Position numbers and translations under genes: made by a program. From assembly GCA_026989615.1 (NCBI GenBank), contig JALSJA010000009.1:1-34767 (forward strand): 34,767 nucleotides of DNA, given 5' to 3'. Origin of the DNA: Parvularculaceae bacterium. GTDB lineage: Bacteria; Pseudomonadota; Alphaproteobacteria; Caulobacterales; Parvularculaceae. The notes beneath the pieces were generated by a model, which made no database searches, was not told where the DNA came from, and worked only from the letters and a program-made list of their open reading frames with translations. Shown in pieces: positions 1-7,250 of this stretch (its first letter is position 1; each line of letters begins with the position of its first letter).

Positions 1-1
1 G

Positions 2-466
2 GCGGCGGGCTTTGCGGCGGTGATTATTCACCTGTTGCGACTGCGCCATTATCACACGCGCCGGATATTGAATGATGCCATGGTCTGGGTGCTGCATCTG
101 GGCTATCTCTGGGTGATTATGGGCTTGTGGTTTATGGGGCTGGCGGCGCTTGGGCTTGTTGCATTTTCGCTGGCGCTGCATGCGTTTACCGTGGGGGCGA
201 TTGGCACCATGACATTGGGGATGATGTGCCGGGTGTCGCTCGGCCATACAGGGCGCGAGCTGAAGGCCGGTTGGGCAACGGTTCTTGGCTTTGTTTTTAT
301 GCAGGGCGCAGCTCTGTTGCGCATATTCGGCCCGCTCATATGGCCGGAACAGACAGTTTTGTGGATTACCATTTCGGCTTTTTTTTGGAGCGCCAGCTTT
401 GCGCTTTATAGCCTGATTTATATTCCTGTGCTTTGGGGGCCCCGGCCGGACGGCAGTCCGGCCTAA
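2..466 (+). CDS. nnrS: NnrS family membrane protein, C-terminal part
   Basis: The reading frame is open from the window edge, so the N-terminus is missing; about 154 residues remain. NnrS proteins are haem- and copper-containing polytopic membrane proteins linked to nitric oxide stress and denitrification in proteobacteria. The fragment has several hydrophobic helices and the family hallmark HAFTVGAIGTMTLGMM followed by RVSLGHTGR (about residues 60-85), which makes the family assignment strong. The last six residues (PDGSPA) and the TAA stop lie in the first unit of a 33-bp tandem repeat, so the native C-terminus may have been altered. The next gene (MATE exporter) is convergent. No NO-related neighbour is visible because the upstream side is outside the window. 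Confidence 0.88.
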   Translation, partial: AAGFAAVIIHLLRLRHYHTRRILNDAMVWVLHLGYLWVIMGLWFMGLAALGLVAFSLALHAFTVGAIGTMTLGMMCRVSLGHTGRELKAGWATVLGFVFMQGAALLRIFGPLIWPEQTVLWITISAFFWSASFALYSLIYIPVLWGPRPDGSPA

Positions 467-551
467 AAGCGAGCAAGCCCGGACGGCAGTCCGGCCTAAA
501 AGCGAGCAAGCCCGGACGGCAGTCCGGCCTAAAACAGAAAAGTCCGGACGG
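446..551. repeat. 33-bp tandem repeat, three full units plus a degenerate fourth
   Basis: Units begin at 446, 479 and 512 with exact 33-bp spacing and are essentially identical. A degenerate fourth start (TCCGGACGGC) follows near 543. Each unit contains a short palindrome (CCGGAC-GGCA-GTCCGG) able to form a GC-rich hairpin, followed by CTAAAAGCGAGCAAG. Because 33 is a multiple of 3, one frame would encode an 11-residue repeat, but that frame has no other sign of coding. The first unit carries the nnrS stop codon. The array may act as a stacked terminator or be a slippage product. Confidence 0.85.
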
Positions 552-596
552 CCGTTACGGTCCTGCACTCCCAATAGTTTTTACCAACCCCCTGCC

Positions 597-699
597 TAGA
601 GCCTATTCGGTTTTGATGGAATCAAAACCGGGCTCTAAGTTTTTGTTTTTGAGCACTTCTTATCCGAAAACCGGTTCCCACTTTTCGGAAAGTGCTCTA
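597..699 (-). repeat. Mosaic palindromic repeat copy R1 (no loop insert)
   Basis: This is an inverted copy of the dispersed two-hairpin element: TAGAGC outer ends, one arm pair around CGGTTTTGAT/ATCAAAACCG, a linker AAAAACAAAAACTTAG on the minus strand, and a second hairpin with GAGCACTT/AAGTGCTC and CCGAAAA/TTTTCGG arms. It carries no insert in the apical loop. It overlaps the 3' end of the MATE gene, whose last 20 or so codons and stop lie inside it. Confidence 0.9.
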
Positions 700-2023
700 T
701 ATTTGGCAATCGCACACCCAATGTTACGGCGCGGGCGAGCATGAATAGCCAGAAGCTTAGCCATAGCCCGTGATTGCCCCATAAATGGATGAAGCTGACG
801 CTGGTAATGGCAAAAACCAGAGCGGATAGAAACATGGAATTGCGCATGGCACGAAATTTTGTAGCGCCAATGAAAATACCATCCAGTTGAAAACAGGTGA
901 CAACGATCAGCGGGCTGATTATCGCCCATGGCATGAAGTCAAGAGCGCGGGCGCTAATCGCGGGGTCGCGGGCAATGAGCGTGACCAGCGGCGGACCGGC
1001 AAGCCAAAAGAGAAGCGTAAAGCCGAGCGCGCCTGCTCCTGCAACAATAGAAGTGCGCCGCACGGCCATGCGATAGAGGGCAAGGCGCTTTTGTTTTTCT
1101 TTTTGCCCAATCGCCTGCCCGACCAGGGTTTCTGCGGCAATGGCAGCGCCATCAAGGGCGAGCCCTGTTACCAGAACAAGCTGCATCAGGACCTGATTGG
1201 CAGCGAGGGTAACATCCCCGAACAGACTGCCGCGCTGGACGAAATAGGCAAAGGCGATGGATAGCAGCATGGAGCGCAGAAAAATATCGCCATTGACGGC
1301 AATAAGGGCGCGATAGGCGGTTGGGCGTAGAAACTCACTTAAATCCGGCCAGAAATTCCTGATGCTGCCTTCTTTTTGCAAGATGTAAGCGACACCGCCC
1401 AGTGCCGCCACAAAGCCCAGCACCTCGGCGATGACAGTGCCCACGGCAACACCCGCAGCCCCCCAGCCAAATTTCAAAACAAACAGCGCATCAAGCCCGG
1501 CGTTTAGAGCGGTCATGCCGGCGGTGACGGCGAGCAATAATCCGGTTGCCCCGCGCGCTGTCATCCAGCCAAACAGGCCAAAAGTGGCAATGGCAAAAGG
1601 GGCCGACCAGATGCGGATGAAAAAATAACTGCGGGCCGCCGCTTCTGTTTCCAGTGACAGATCAGAATCGCGGGTGAACACCCAGAACAAAGCCTCGCCA
1701 ATGGGGGCTTGCAAAGCGACAAGGGCAAGCCCCACAGCAAAGCCGAAAATAACCGATTGCCCCAAAATGCGCCGGATAAGTTGTTTGTCATCGGCCCCAT
1801 GGGCTTGCGCGGTGAGGCCCGCCGCCGACATCCGCAAAAAGCCGAAGGTCCAGTAAAGCAGAGAATAGATCGATCCGGCCAAACCAACCGCGCCAATATC
1901 CAAAGGCCGCGGGGACAGGCCGAGCACCGCTGAATCCACCAGTCCCAAAAGCGGCGTTACCAAAGCCGCAAGGCTCGCCGGAATAGCAAGGGCAAAGACG
2001 CGTTTATAGCTGGTCGTGGTCAT
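635..2023 (-). CDS. MATE family efflux transporter, DinF-like
   Basis: The 462-residue protein is a multidrug/toxin extrusion transporter of the inner membrane that exports small molecules by Na+ or H+ antiport. It has about 12 hydrophobic helices in two homologous halves. The N-terminus (FALAIPASLAALVTPLLGLV followed by DSAVLG) and the FGFLRMSAAGLTAQA stretch are typical of the DinF branch. The ATG at 2023 has a GAGG Shine-Dalgarno sequence about 6 nt upstream. The C-terminal residues EHFPKSGNRFSDKKCSKTKT and the TAG stop are translated from repeat R1, so the native C-terminus has probably been replaced. A strong hairpin (2033-2071) lies just upstream of the start. It is convergent with nnrS. 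The substrate cannot be predicted. Confidence 0.92.
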   Translation of the reverse strand: MTTTSYKRVFALAIPASLAALVTPLLGLVDSAVLGLSPRPLDIGAVGLAGSIYSLLYWTFGFLRMSAAGLTAQAHGADDKQLIRRILGQSVIFGFAVGLALVALQAPIGEALFWVFTRDSDLSLETEAAARSYFFIRIWSAPFAIATFGLFGWMTARGATGLLLAVTAGMTALNAGLDALFVLKFGWGAAGVAVGTVIAEVLGFVAALGGVAYILQKEGSIRNFWPDLSEFLRPTAYRALIAVNGDIFLRSMLLSIAFAYFVQRGSLFGDVTLAANQVLMQLVLVTGLALDGAAIAAETLVGQAIGQKEKQKRLALYRMAVRRTSIVAGAGALGFTLLFWLAGPPLVTLIARDPAISARALDFMPWAIISPLIVVTCFQLDGIFIGATKFRAMRNSMFLSALVFAITSVSFIHLWGNHGLWLSFWLFMLARAVTLGVRLPNIEHFPKSGNRFSDKKCSKTKT

Positions 2024-2032
2024 GGTGCCTCA

Positions 2033-2071
2033 ACAAAAGGGGCAATGCCCTTACGGCATCACCCCTTTTGT
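2033..2071 (-). terminator. Strong hairpin between the PH-like gene and the MATE start
   Basis: A perfect 10-bp inverted repeat (ACAAAAGGGG / CCCCTTTTGT) encloses an inner ATGCC/GGCAT stem. On the minus strand the stem is followed by TTTTGTTG. It can terminate the upstream gene (2115-2594). Because it ends about 10 nt before the MATE start codon, it could also act as an attenuator or occlude the MATE ribosome site. Confidence 0.6.
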
Positions 2072-2114
2072 TTATTCCTGAAAGCGCCGGTTTCGGCAAG
2101 CGGCTAATTAGCCG

Positions 2115-2594
2115 CTACATCTCTAAACCGCGGGCCTTGCGCCAGCGTAATTCGATGAGATCCCCAAAGGCTTCTGCGGACAGACCATAGCGGTTCAAAA
2201 GCCGCGCTGTGCGCACTTTTTTCTCGCCGGGCTTGGATCCATCCACATGGCGGATTTCAACCCAGCCCTGATAGACGCGAATATTCTGAACCTTTTTCCA
2301 GTCTTTACGAATGCCGGTCAGACCCGCATGTTGTTCAAAGCCTTTGTCGTCGACCCGCAAATAATTCCATTTTGGCAAAATGCCGACAACCAGCAACATC
2401 AATCCAATAAGAATGAAGGGCAGGCCTACATAGGGTTGCACGGGCTGGCCCTGAATCATCGCCAGCGCCATCAGCGCACTTTGCGAGGATATAACGATTG
2501 CAGCGGTAACCGCGAAAGGCGAGCGCCAGAACTGGGCTTCCAGTCTGGCTTCTTTTTGTTTGATAATTTCTTCCGGGTCGGTAATTTTCGTCAT
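2115..2594 (-). CDS. Small membrane protein with PH-like cytoplasmic domain
   Basis: The 159-residue protein has a charged N-terminal segment (residues 1-25), two hydrophobic helices (about 27-47 and 53-75), then a soluble basic C-terminal domain rich in beta-type sequence (LRVDDKGFEQHAGLTG..., WKKVQNIRVYQGWVEIRH). This layout, two helices followed by a PH-like fold, is common in uncharacterised bacterial membrane proteins; the PH-like call is inference from pattern and not from a conserved catalytic motif. A GAGGG Shine-Dalgarno sequence precedes the ATG. It lies upstream of the MATE gene on the same strand, with a terminator-like hairpin between them. The function is unknown. Confidence 0.65.
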   Translation of the reverse strand: MTKITDPEEIIKQKEARLEAQFWRSPFAVTAAIVISSQSALMALAMIQGQPVQPYVGLPFILIGLMLLVVGILPKWNYLRVDDKGFEQHAGLTGIRKDWKKVQNIRVYQGWVEIRHVDGSKPGEKKVRTARLLNRYGLSAEAFGDLIELRWRKARGLEM

Positions 2595-2776
2595 GTTTGT
2601 GGGCCCTCGATACTTTTACGCGCCATCATCCTTGATGACTAAACTTCTCTCGAGGGTTAATATGCTGGAAATGGGTAAATATTCGCTGAATGTCAGGCCG
2701 CAAAAGCAATTCAACCAAGGGGCGGTGGTCAAAACACGCCTCAGGTTAAAGTTTTGTTTACGGATGGCGACCGTTA

Positions 2777-3406
2777 TTAGCGCTTTATCAGCGACAAGAA
2801 CCGTTGCTGCATGACCGGATCTTTATCAAACACGCCGGTAAAGCGGGTGGTGATGGTATCTACCCCATGGCGATGGACGCCGCGGGTCGACATGCAATGA
2901 TGCTCCGCCTCGATCACCACCGCAACGCCCCGCGGGGTCAACACATCATCCAAAGTAGCGGCAATTTGCGCGGTCAGCTTTTCCTGAATTTGCAGGCGCT
3001 TGGCAAAGGCATCCACCAGCCGCGCCAGCTTGGAAAGACCTACCACCTTGCCATCTGGCAGATAGGCGATGTGAATCTTGCCGATAATCGGTGCCATATG
3101 ATGCTCGCATGTGCTTTCAAGGCGAATATCGCGCAGCAATACAATATCGTCGTAATTTTCAACTTCTTCAAAAGTGCGCGCCAAAATGGCTTCGGGGTCC
3201 TGCCCATAGCCGCTGAACCATTCCTCAAAGGCGCGGACAACGCGCTCGGGGGTATCGAGCAGCCCCTCGCGATTGGGGTCATCGCCCGCCCACGCAATCA
3301 GCGTGCGCACGGCGTCTTCGGCCTCGCGGCGGCAAGGGCGCGAGGAGATAATGTCTTCATCATCCTCGCTTACACGGCTACATTCATCGTAGGCAATGGC
3401 GGTCAT
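2777..3406 (-). CDS. folE: GTP cyclohydrolase I
   Basis: GTP cyclohydrolase I converts GTP to 7,8-dihydroneopterin triphosphate, the first step of tetrahydrofolate synthesis, as a cytoplasmic toroidal decamer. The 209-residue protein carries the zinc site as C100-E-H-H103 in [20 protein letters not shown] and C171 in [12 protein letters not shown], plus [20 protein letters not shown] and the C-terminal [13 protein letters not shown] region; all catalytic positions appear intact. The N-terminal 25 residues are acidic and variable, as in other alphaproteobacterial FolE proteins. AGGA lies about 10 nt upstream of the ATG. It is divergent from cysS with about 270 bp between the two starts and is likely monocistronic. 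Confidence 0.97.
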   Translation of the reverse strand: MTAIAYDECSRVSEDDEDIISSRPCRREAEDAVRTLIAWAGDDPNREGLLDTPERVVRAFEEWFSGYGQDPEAILARTFEEVENYDDIVLLRDIRLESTCEHHMAPIIGKIHIAYLPDGKVVGLSKLARLVDAFAKRLQIQEKLTAQIAATLDDVLTPRGVAVVIEAEHHCMSTRGVHRHGVDTITTRFTGVFDKDPVMQQRFLSLIKR

Positions 3407-3676
3407 GGGCCTGTCCTATCGTTAAAAGCGATTACACATTCGCAACTGCTGGGGGGAAGAGCCCGCAAGAGCCGCTGGACTTAATCTAGCCTCACCTGTA
3501 TACAAAAACCACGCACAGCTTGGTGAGGCACACCAATATAGCAGTTAAAACAATGAAATCAAACGGAAAATTTTTTTTGCAAAATGGCTGTTTCTGCCGT
3601 TGTTGAAGCGGTTTAACGGGTGTCTGTTGCGATGACGCAAGTTTTTGTTTTTCCTTCGTTTGAAATGTTTTAAGCC

Positions 3677-5080
3677 ATGACCAATCAGCCAAGCCTTTTC
3701 CTGCATAACAGCTTTTCCGGCCATAAAGAAAAATTTACCCCGCAAAATGCAGACCGCGTGACGCTCTATGTTTGCGGGCCGACGGTGTATTCCTATGCCC
3801 ATATTGGCAATGCCCGTGCAGCCGTGGCGTTTGACCAGCTCTATCGTGTATTGCGCACACTGTATGGTGAGGCCCATGTTCTTTATGCGCGCAATTTTAC
3901 CGATATTGATGACAAAATCATCGCTGCCGCAAAACAAAGCGGCGAGGATATTTCGGCGATTACCGATAGATTCACAAAAATTTATCGTCAGGATATGGGG
4001 GCGCTTGGTGTGTTGACGCCCGATATAGAGCCAGCCGCCACGGACCATATTCCGCAAATGCAGGACGTGATCTCGCGACTATTGGCCAAAGGTCATGCCT
4101 ATGCCGGGGAGGGGCATATATTATTCGATATATCGACTTATGACGCCTACGGAAGATTATCAAAAATATCGCAAGACGAGATGATAGCCGGGGCGCGGGT
4201 TGAAATAGCCCCGTACAAAAAAAATGCGGCAGATTTTGTGTTGTGGAAACCTTCGCAGGGCGATGAGCCCGGTTGGGAAGCGCCGAAGGATTGGGGTATT
4301 CAAGGCCGTGGTCGCCCGGGCTGGCATTTGGAATGTTCGGCGATGATTGAGGCAGCCTTTGATGGCGCGATCGATATTCACGGCGGCGGACAGGATTTGC
4401 GCTTTCCCCATCATGAAAATGAAATTGCACAAAGCTGTTGCGCCGGCGATTTGGGCGATGTGCCTTTGGCGCGCTATTGGCTGCATAATGGTTTTTTGAC
4501 CATGGGTGATGGCAAAATGTCGAAATCCCTTGGCAATATCGTATTGCCCCATGATTTATTGCAGGAGTGGGATGGGGAGGTCATTCGCTGGGCTTTGCTG
4601 TCAGCGCAATATCGCCAGCCCCTGGTGTGGACGCAAAGCCTGTTGCAGCAATCGAAAAAGCAATTGGATCGGTTCTATCGGGTTTTGCAGGATTTATCGG
4701 ATGTGGCGGCGGCGGATATGCCAACACCCCCCGCAATCCTTGCCCCCCTATGCGACGATCTGAACAGCCCCGAAGCCATGGCGGCCATGCATGCCTTGCG
4801 CGATGGCCTTGCCAGGGCCACGGACCGGGCGGTCGCCAAAGGCGAGCTATTGGCCGCCGGTGCGATTTTGGGGGTTTTGCAACAGAACCCGGAACAATGG
4901 TTTCGTGGCAAGGCCTCTGGCGGGTTCGAGGATGCGGAAATCGAGGCCCTCTTGGCAGAGCGGATCACGGCCAAAGCCGATAAAAATTATGCGCGGGCCG
5001 ACGAGATTCGCGATTTGCTGGCAGCGCAGGGCATCACCATTGAAGACAGCAAAACCGGCACCAAATGGCGACGCGGTTAA
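3677..5080 (+). CDS. cysS: Cysteinyl-tRNA synthetase
   Basis: This class I aminoacyl-tRNA synthetase charges tRNA-Cys in the cytoplasm. The 467 residues match the family's usual length. Visible landmarks are zinc ligand C33 in YVCGPTVYS, the HIGH-type motif as HIGN (residues 42-45), the second zinc region GWHLECSAMIE and GGGQDLRFPHHENEIAQS, and the KMSKS motif at about residues 280-284. The C-terminal anticodon-binding part ends in ADEIRDLLAAQGITIEDSKTGTKWRR, typical of CysS. No clear Shine-Dalgarno sequence is seen, but the ATG is followed at once by the conserved N-terminus. The next gene starts 58 bp downstream on the same strand. Confidence 0.98.
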   Translation: MTNQPSLFLHNSFSGHKEKFTPQNADRVTLYVCGPTVYSYAHIGNARAAVAFDQLYRVLRTLYGEAHVLYARNFTDIDDKIIAAAKQSGEDISAITDRFTKIYRQDMGALGVLTPDIEPAATDHIPQMQDVISRLLAKGHAYAGEGHILFDISTYDAYGRLSKISQDEMIAGARVEIAPYKKNAADFVLWKPSQGDEPGWEAPKDWGIQGRGRPGWHLECSAMIEAAFDGAIDIHGGGQDLRFPHHENEIAQSCCAGDLGDVPLARYWLHNGFLTMGDGKMSKSLGNIVLPHDLLQEWDGEVIRWALLSAQYRQPLVWTQSLLQQSKKQLDRFYRVLQDLSDVAAADMPTPPAILAPLCDDLNSPEAMAAMHALRDGLARATDRAVAKGELLAAGAILGVLQQNPEQWFRGKASGGFEDAEIEALLAERITAKADKNYARADEIRDLLAAQGITIEDSKTGTKWRRG

Positions 5081-5138
5081 GGTCTGGATTTCCGTCATCA
5101 TCAGGTCCATAAATGAAGGTGGAGGCGGAGGATCCATT

Positions 5139-5642
5139 ATGACAATCACAATGTTTGAAGCCAGCGTGCCAAGCCTCATCACCATGATGAACGGGGTGTC
5201 CCATTGCCTTGAAAAAGGGGCGACTTTTGTCAAAGAAAACGGCCTTGAGGATAGGGATTTGACCGAAGCCCGTCTGGCGCCGGATATGTTGCCATTGAAA
5301 TCGCAGATTTACATCCTCACCGATCATGCCAAGGGCTGTATGGCGCGCCTCACCGGTGAAGAAAATCCTGTCTATGAAGACAGGGAACAGACGATTGCAG
5401 AACTGAAAGCACGTCTTGTCAAATGCATGGCGCATGTTTCGAGTTTTACCCCGGCACAAATTGATGGCAGTGAAAACAAGCCGATCAATATCAAAATCGG
5501 CTCTTATGATTTGAATTTCAAAGGCCGCGAATATCTGCTCGGCTTTGCCATGCCCAATTTCTATTTTCATGTGACCACAGCCTATAATATTTTGCGCCAT
5601 AAGGGCGTGCCGCTCGGCAAGGCTGATTTTTTCGGGCAATAG
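5139..5642 (+). CDS. DUF1993 family protein
   Basis: The 167-residue cytoplasmic protein matches the DUF1993 pattern: an opening VPSLITMMNGVSHCLEKG, a central APDMLPLKSQI and DHAKGCMARLTG, then FTPAQIDGSENKPI and a C-terminal FYFHVTTAYNILRHKGVPLGK. The family is thought to adopt a DinB-like helical bundle, but its function is not established. I chose the ATG at 5139 because GGAGG and GGAGGA sequences lie just upstream; the open frame continues further 5' through cysS without coding meaning. It lies 58 bp after cysS, so cotranscription is possible. Its stop is only 5 bp from the convergent oxygenase-like gene. Confidence 0.85.
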   Translation: MTITMFEASVPSLITMMNGVSHCLEKGATFVKENGLEDRDLTEARLAPDMLPLKSQIYILTDHAKGCMARLTGEENPVYEDREQTIAELKARLVKCMAHVSSFTPAQIDGSENKPINIKIGSYDLNFKGREYLLGFAMPNFYFHVTTAYNILRHKGVPLGKADFFGQ

Positions 5643-5647
5643 GGTCT

Positions 5648-6304
5648 TTAAGTGGGGAAGGTGAAATCCCCCGGCGCAGAAACCGTCTGGCCGTCAAAGG
5701 CATTGCCGGCATGGGGGCCATGTTTTTCCACCCAATGCAAAAACATATGGGCCGACCATTTATTGGGATTTGGCTCCACCCGCCCATGGCGATGCTTTAT
5801 GCCGTGATAAAATACCCCGTCGCCAGGGGCCATTTCATGGGTATCATAGGCCTTGCCGCCAAAATCATTCTGATAGTCGGTTTTTAATTGCTGGTCTTCC
5901 GGCAGTCTGTCCCGCTCCATGGACAGCCCCCATTTTTTGCCATCGCTATAGCCCAGAGTCAGCGACAGGGAATGCTCGCAGGCGGCACGGTCCGCATGGA
6001 CCCGGCAGACATCCCCCTGTTGATAGGTGCGGAAAAAAGAATAGGTGGGCAATAGGGCTTTGCCGACAATCTGCTCGACGCGTGGCGTCAATCCCCAAAG
6101 AAAAGTCATCATGGGCGGCCAGCTATAGCCATAAACCTCATAGGACTGCTTATGACCAACCCGGGGCTCGGCCAGGGTTTTGGGGCCGACCTGTTTGATC
6201 AATTGCTGGAACTGATAGGTCATGGCGGCGGCCACTTCCGGCTGCAACAGGCCGCGCAGCAAAATATGCCCCTGTTCCAGATAATGTTTCTGTTCATTGC
6301 TCAT
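5648..6304 (-). CDS. Putative 2OG-Fe(II) oxygenase family protein
   Basis: The 218-residue protein has features of the double-stranded beta-helix Fe(II)/2-oxoglutarate dioxygenases. There is an HxD pair at H103-A-D105 (CRVHADRAACEHSLSLTLGY), an MAPGDGVFYHG turn typical of the fold, and a distal HRHGR segment (about residues 171-175) that can supply the third metal ligand and the 2OG-binding arginine. The C-terminal SAHMFLHWVE strand fits as well. The substrate is unknown and no pathway neighbour points to one. The N-terminus (EQKHYLEQGHILLRGLL) resembles the opening of phytanoyl-CoA hydroxylase-type proteins. It is convergent with the DUF1993 gene (5 bp apart) and divergent from the NifU-like gene. 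Confidence 0.7.
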   Translation of the reverse strand: MSNEQKHYLEQGHILLRGLLQPEVAAAMTYQFQQLIKQVGPKTLAEPRVGHKQSYEVYGYSWPPMMTFLWGLTPRVEQIVGKALLPTYSFFRTYQQGDVCRVHADRAACEHSLSLTLGYSDGKKWGLSMERDRLPEDQQLKTDYQNDFGGKAYDTHEMAPGDGVFYHGIKHRHGRVEPNPNKWSAHMFLHWVEKHGPHAGNAFDGQTVSAPGDFTFPT

Positions 6305-6376
6305 AAAACCGTCTTTAGCATTGAAGGGCCCGCAGGGCTACTGGTGAAATGGGGGAAGAATTGTTATATCCCCTCT

Positions 6377-6841
6377 ATGGACGATCTTTATTCAAATGAT
6401 TTGCTGGCCGAAGCCGGGGCTTTGCCGGAAGCGCGGCGGCTGCAGGCTGCCATGGCGTCGGCGCGCAAAGTGTCGCGGGTGTGTGGCTCGGAAATCTCCG
6501 TGGATTTGTCGCTCGAAAAGGGGCGGGTCAGCGAATTTGCCATGCGGGTCAAGGCCTGCGCTTTGGGGCAGGCGTCAGCCGCCATTGTCTCGCGCCATAT
6601 CAAGGGCGAAAGCGCCAAAATCTTGCGCGAGATTCGCGATGCCATGTGGGCGATGCTGAAAGGCGAGAGAGACCTGCCGGATTTTCCGGGCTGGGACGAT
6701 TTGCAAAAACTGGTGCCGATCAAATCCTATCCCGCCCGCCATGTCTCGACCATGCTGATCTTCGATGCGGTGGTTGACTGTCTTGATCAGATAGAGGCCG
6801 AAAAGAACCCCAAGCAGCAGAAATGTAATCATGATGAATGA
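6377..6841 (+). CDS. NifU-like iron-sulfur cluster scaffold protein
   Basis: The 154-residue protein belongs to the NifU/IscU N-terminal domain group of Fe-S scaffold proteins. Conserved elements are YSNDLLAEA at the N-terminus, a cysteine in VKACALGQASAAIVS, and PARHVSTMLIFDAVVDCL near the C-terminus; C-G-S near residue 38 is another candidate ligand. The ATG at 6377 is chosen because homology begins there. No well-spaced Shine-Dalgarno sequence is seen; a GGGGGA run lies about 20 nt upstream, and a TATATC box ends 6 nt before the ATG, so a leaderless message is possible. It overlaps yidD by 11 bp, a pairing also seen in other alphaproteobacteria, and the two are surely cotranscribed. Confidence 0.82.
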   Translation: MDDLYSNDLLAEAGALPEARRLQAAMASARKVSRVCGSEISVDLSLEKGRVSEFAMRVKACALGQASAAIVSRHIKGESAKILREIRDAMWAMLKGERDLPDFPGWDDLQKLVPIKSYPARHVSTMLIFDAVVDCLDQIEAEKNPKQQKCNHDE

Positions 6842-7160
6842 TGTCAAACATTCGTCTGTTCCTGCTCCGACGCTTCCAGCACGATTGGGCATTGTCCTGC
6901 TGCGAATTTATCAGGTGACATTGTCGCCCTTGTTTCATTTGATTGGTGTGCGTTGTCGCCATGGGCCGAGCTGTTCCAATTATGGGGTGGAGGCCATGCG
7001 CCGCCACGGGCTTTGGCGCGGTGGCTGGCTGACCCTGGCGCGGCTATTGCGCTGCCACCCGTTTGGCAGTTCGGGCTATGATCCGGTCCCGGAACATTTG
7101 GAGGATCATTTCTGGCAGCCTTGGAAATATGGCGATTGGCGCTGGCGCAAGCGTGGTTAG
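6831..7160 (+). CDS. yidD: Membrane protein insertion efficiency factor YidD
   Basis: YidD is a small membrane-associated protein that assists YidC-dependent insertion of inner membrane proteins. The 109 residues include the complete family core: LLRIYQVTLSPL, then CRHGPSCSNYGVEAMRRHG, then ARLLRCHPFGSSGYDPVP. All three conserved cysteines are present. The N-terminal 17 residues before PARLGIVL are variable. The start overlaps the end of the NifU-like gene by 11 bp (translational coupling). In many bacteria yidD lies with rpmH/rnpA, but in Rhizobiales-type genomes it sits near Fe-S scaffold and thrS genes, as here. Confidence 0.95.
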   Translation: MMNDVKHSSVPAPTLPARLGIVLLRIYQVTLSPLFHLIGVRCRHGPSCSNYGVEAMRRHGLWRGGWLTLARLLRCHPFGSSGYDPVPEHLEDHFWQPWKYGDWRWRKRG

Positions 7161-7250
7161 CCGATGGTTTTTGCGCCCTTGCCAGATTGGTCCCGAACGC
7201 GATAGCATCACAGTTCACGGGTTATGTTTTGGGACAATTTGGGGAAAATT

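Noticed and set aside
446-551. CRISPR array
   Set aside because: The 33-bp units are directly contiguous with no variable spacers, and no cas gene is in the window.
433-744. Open frame with an 11-residue repeat (KPGRQSGLKAS) on the plus strand
   Set aside because: It arises from the 33-bp tandem DNA repeat and runs on into repeat R1 and antisense to the MATE gene; there is no ribosome site or homology.
2804-3484. 226-residue open frame antisense to folE
   Set aside because: It is the shadow of a strongly conserved gene and shows no domain or ribosome site.
3489-3529. Inverted repeat GCCTCACC ... GGTGAGGC between folE and cysS
   Set aside because: Only 8-bp arms with a loop of about 25 nt; too weak to call a riboswitch, terminator or operator.
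3545-4057. 170-residue open frame antisense to the start of cysS
   Set aside because: It overlaps the conserved cysS N-terminus and has no recognisable protein features.
5034-5639. 201-residue open frame antisense to the DUF1993 gene
   Set aside because: The plus-strand gene has a strong ribosome site and family match; the antisense frame has neither.
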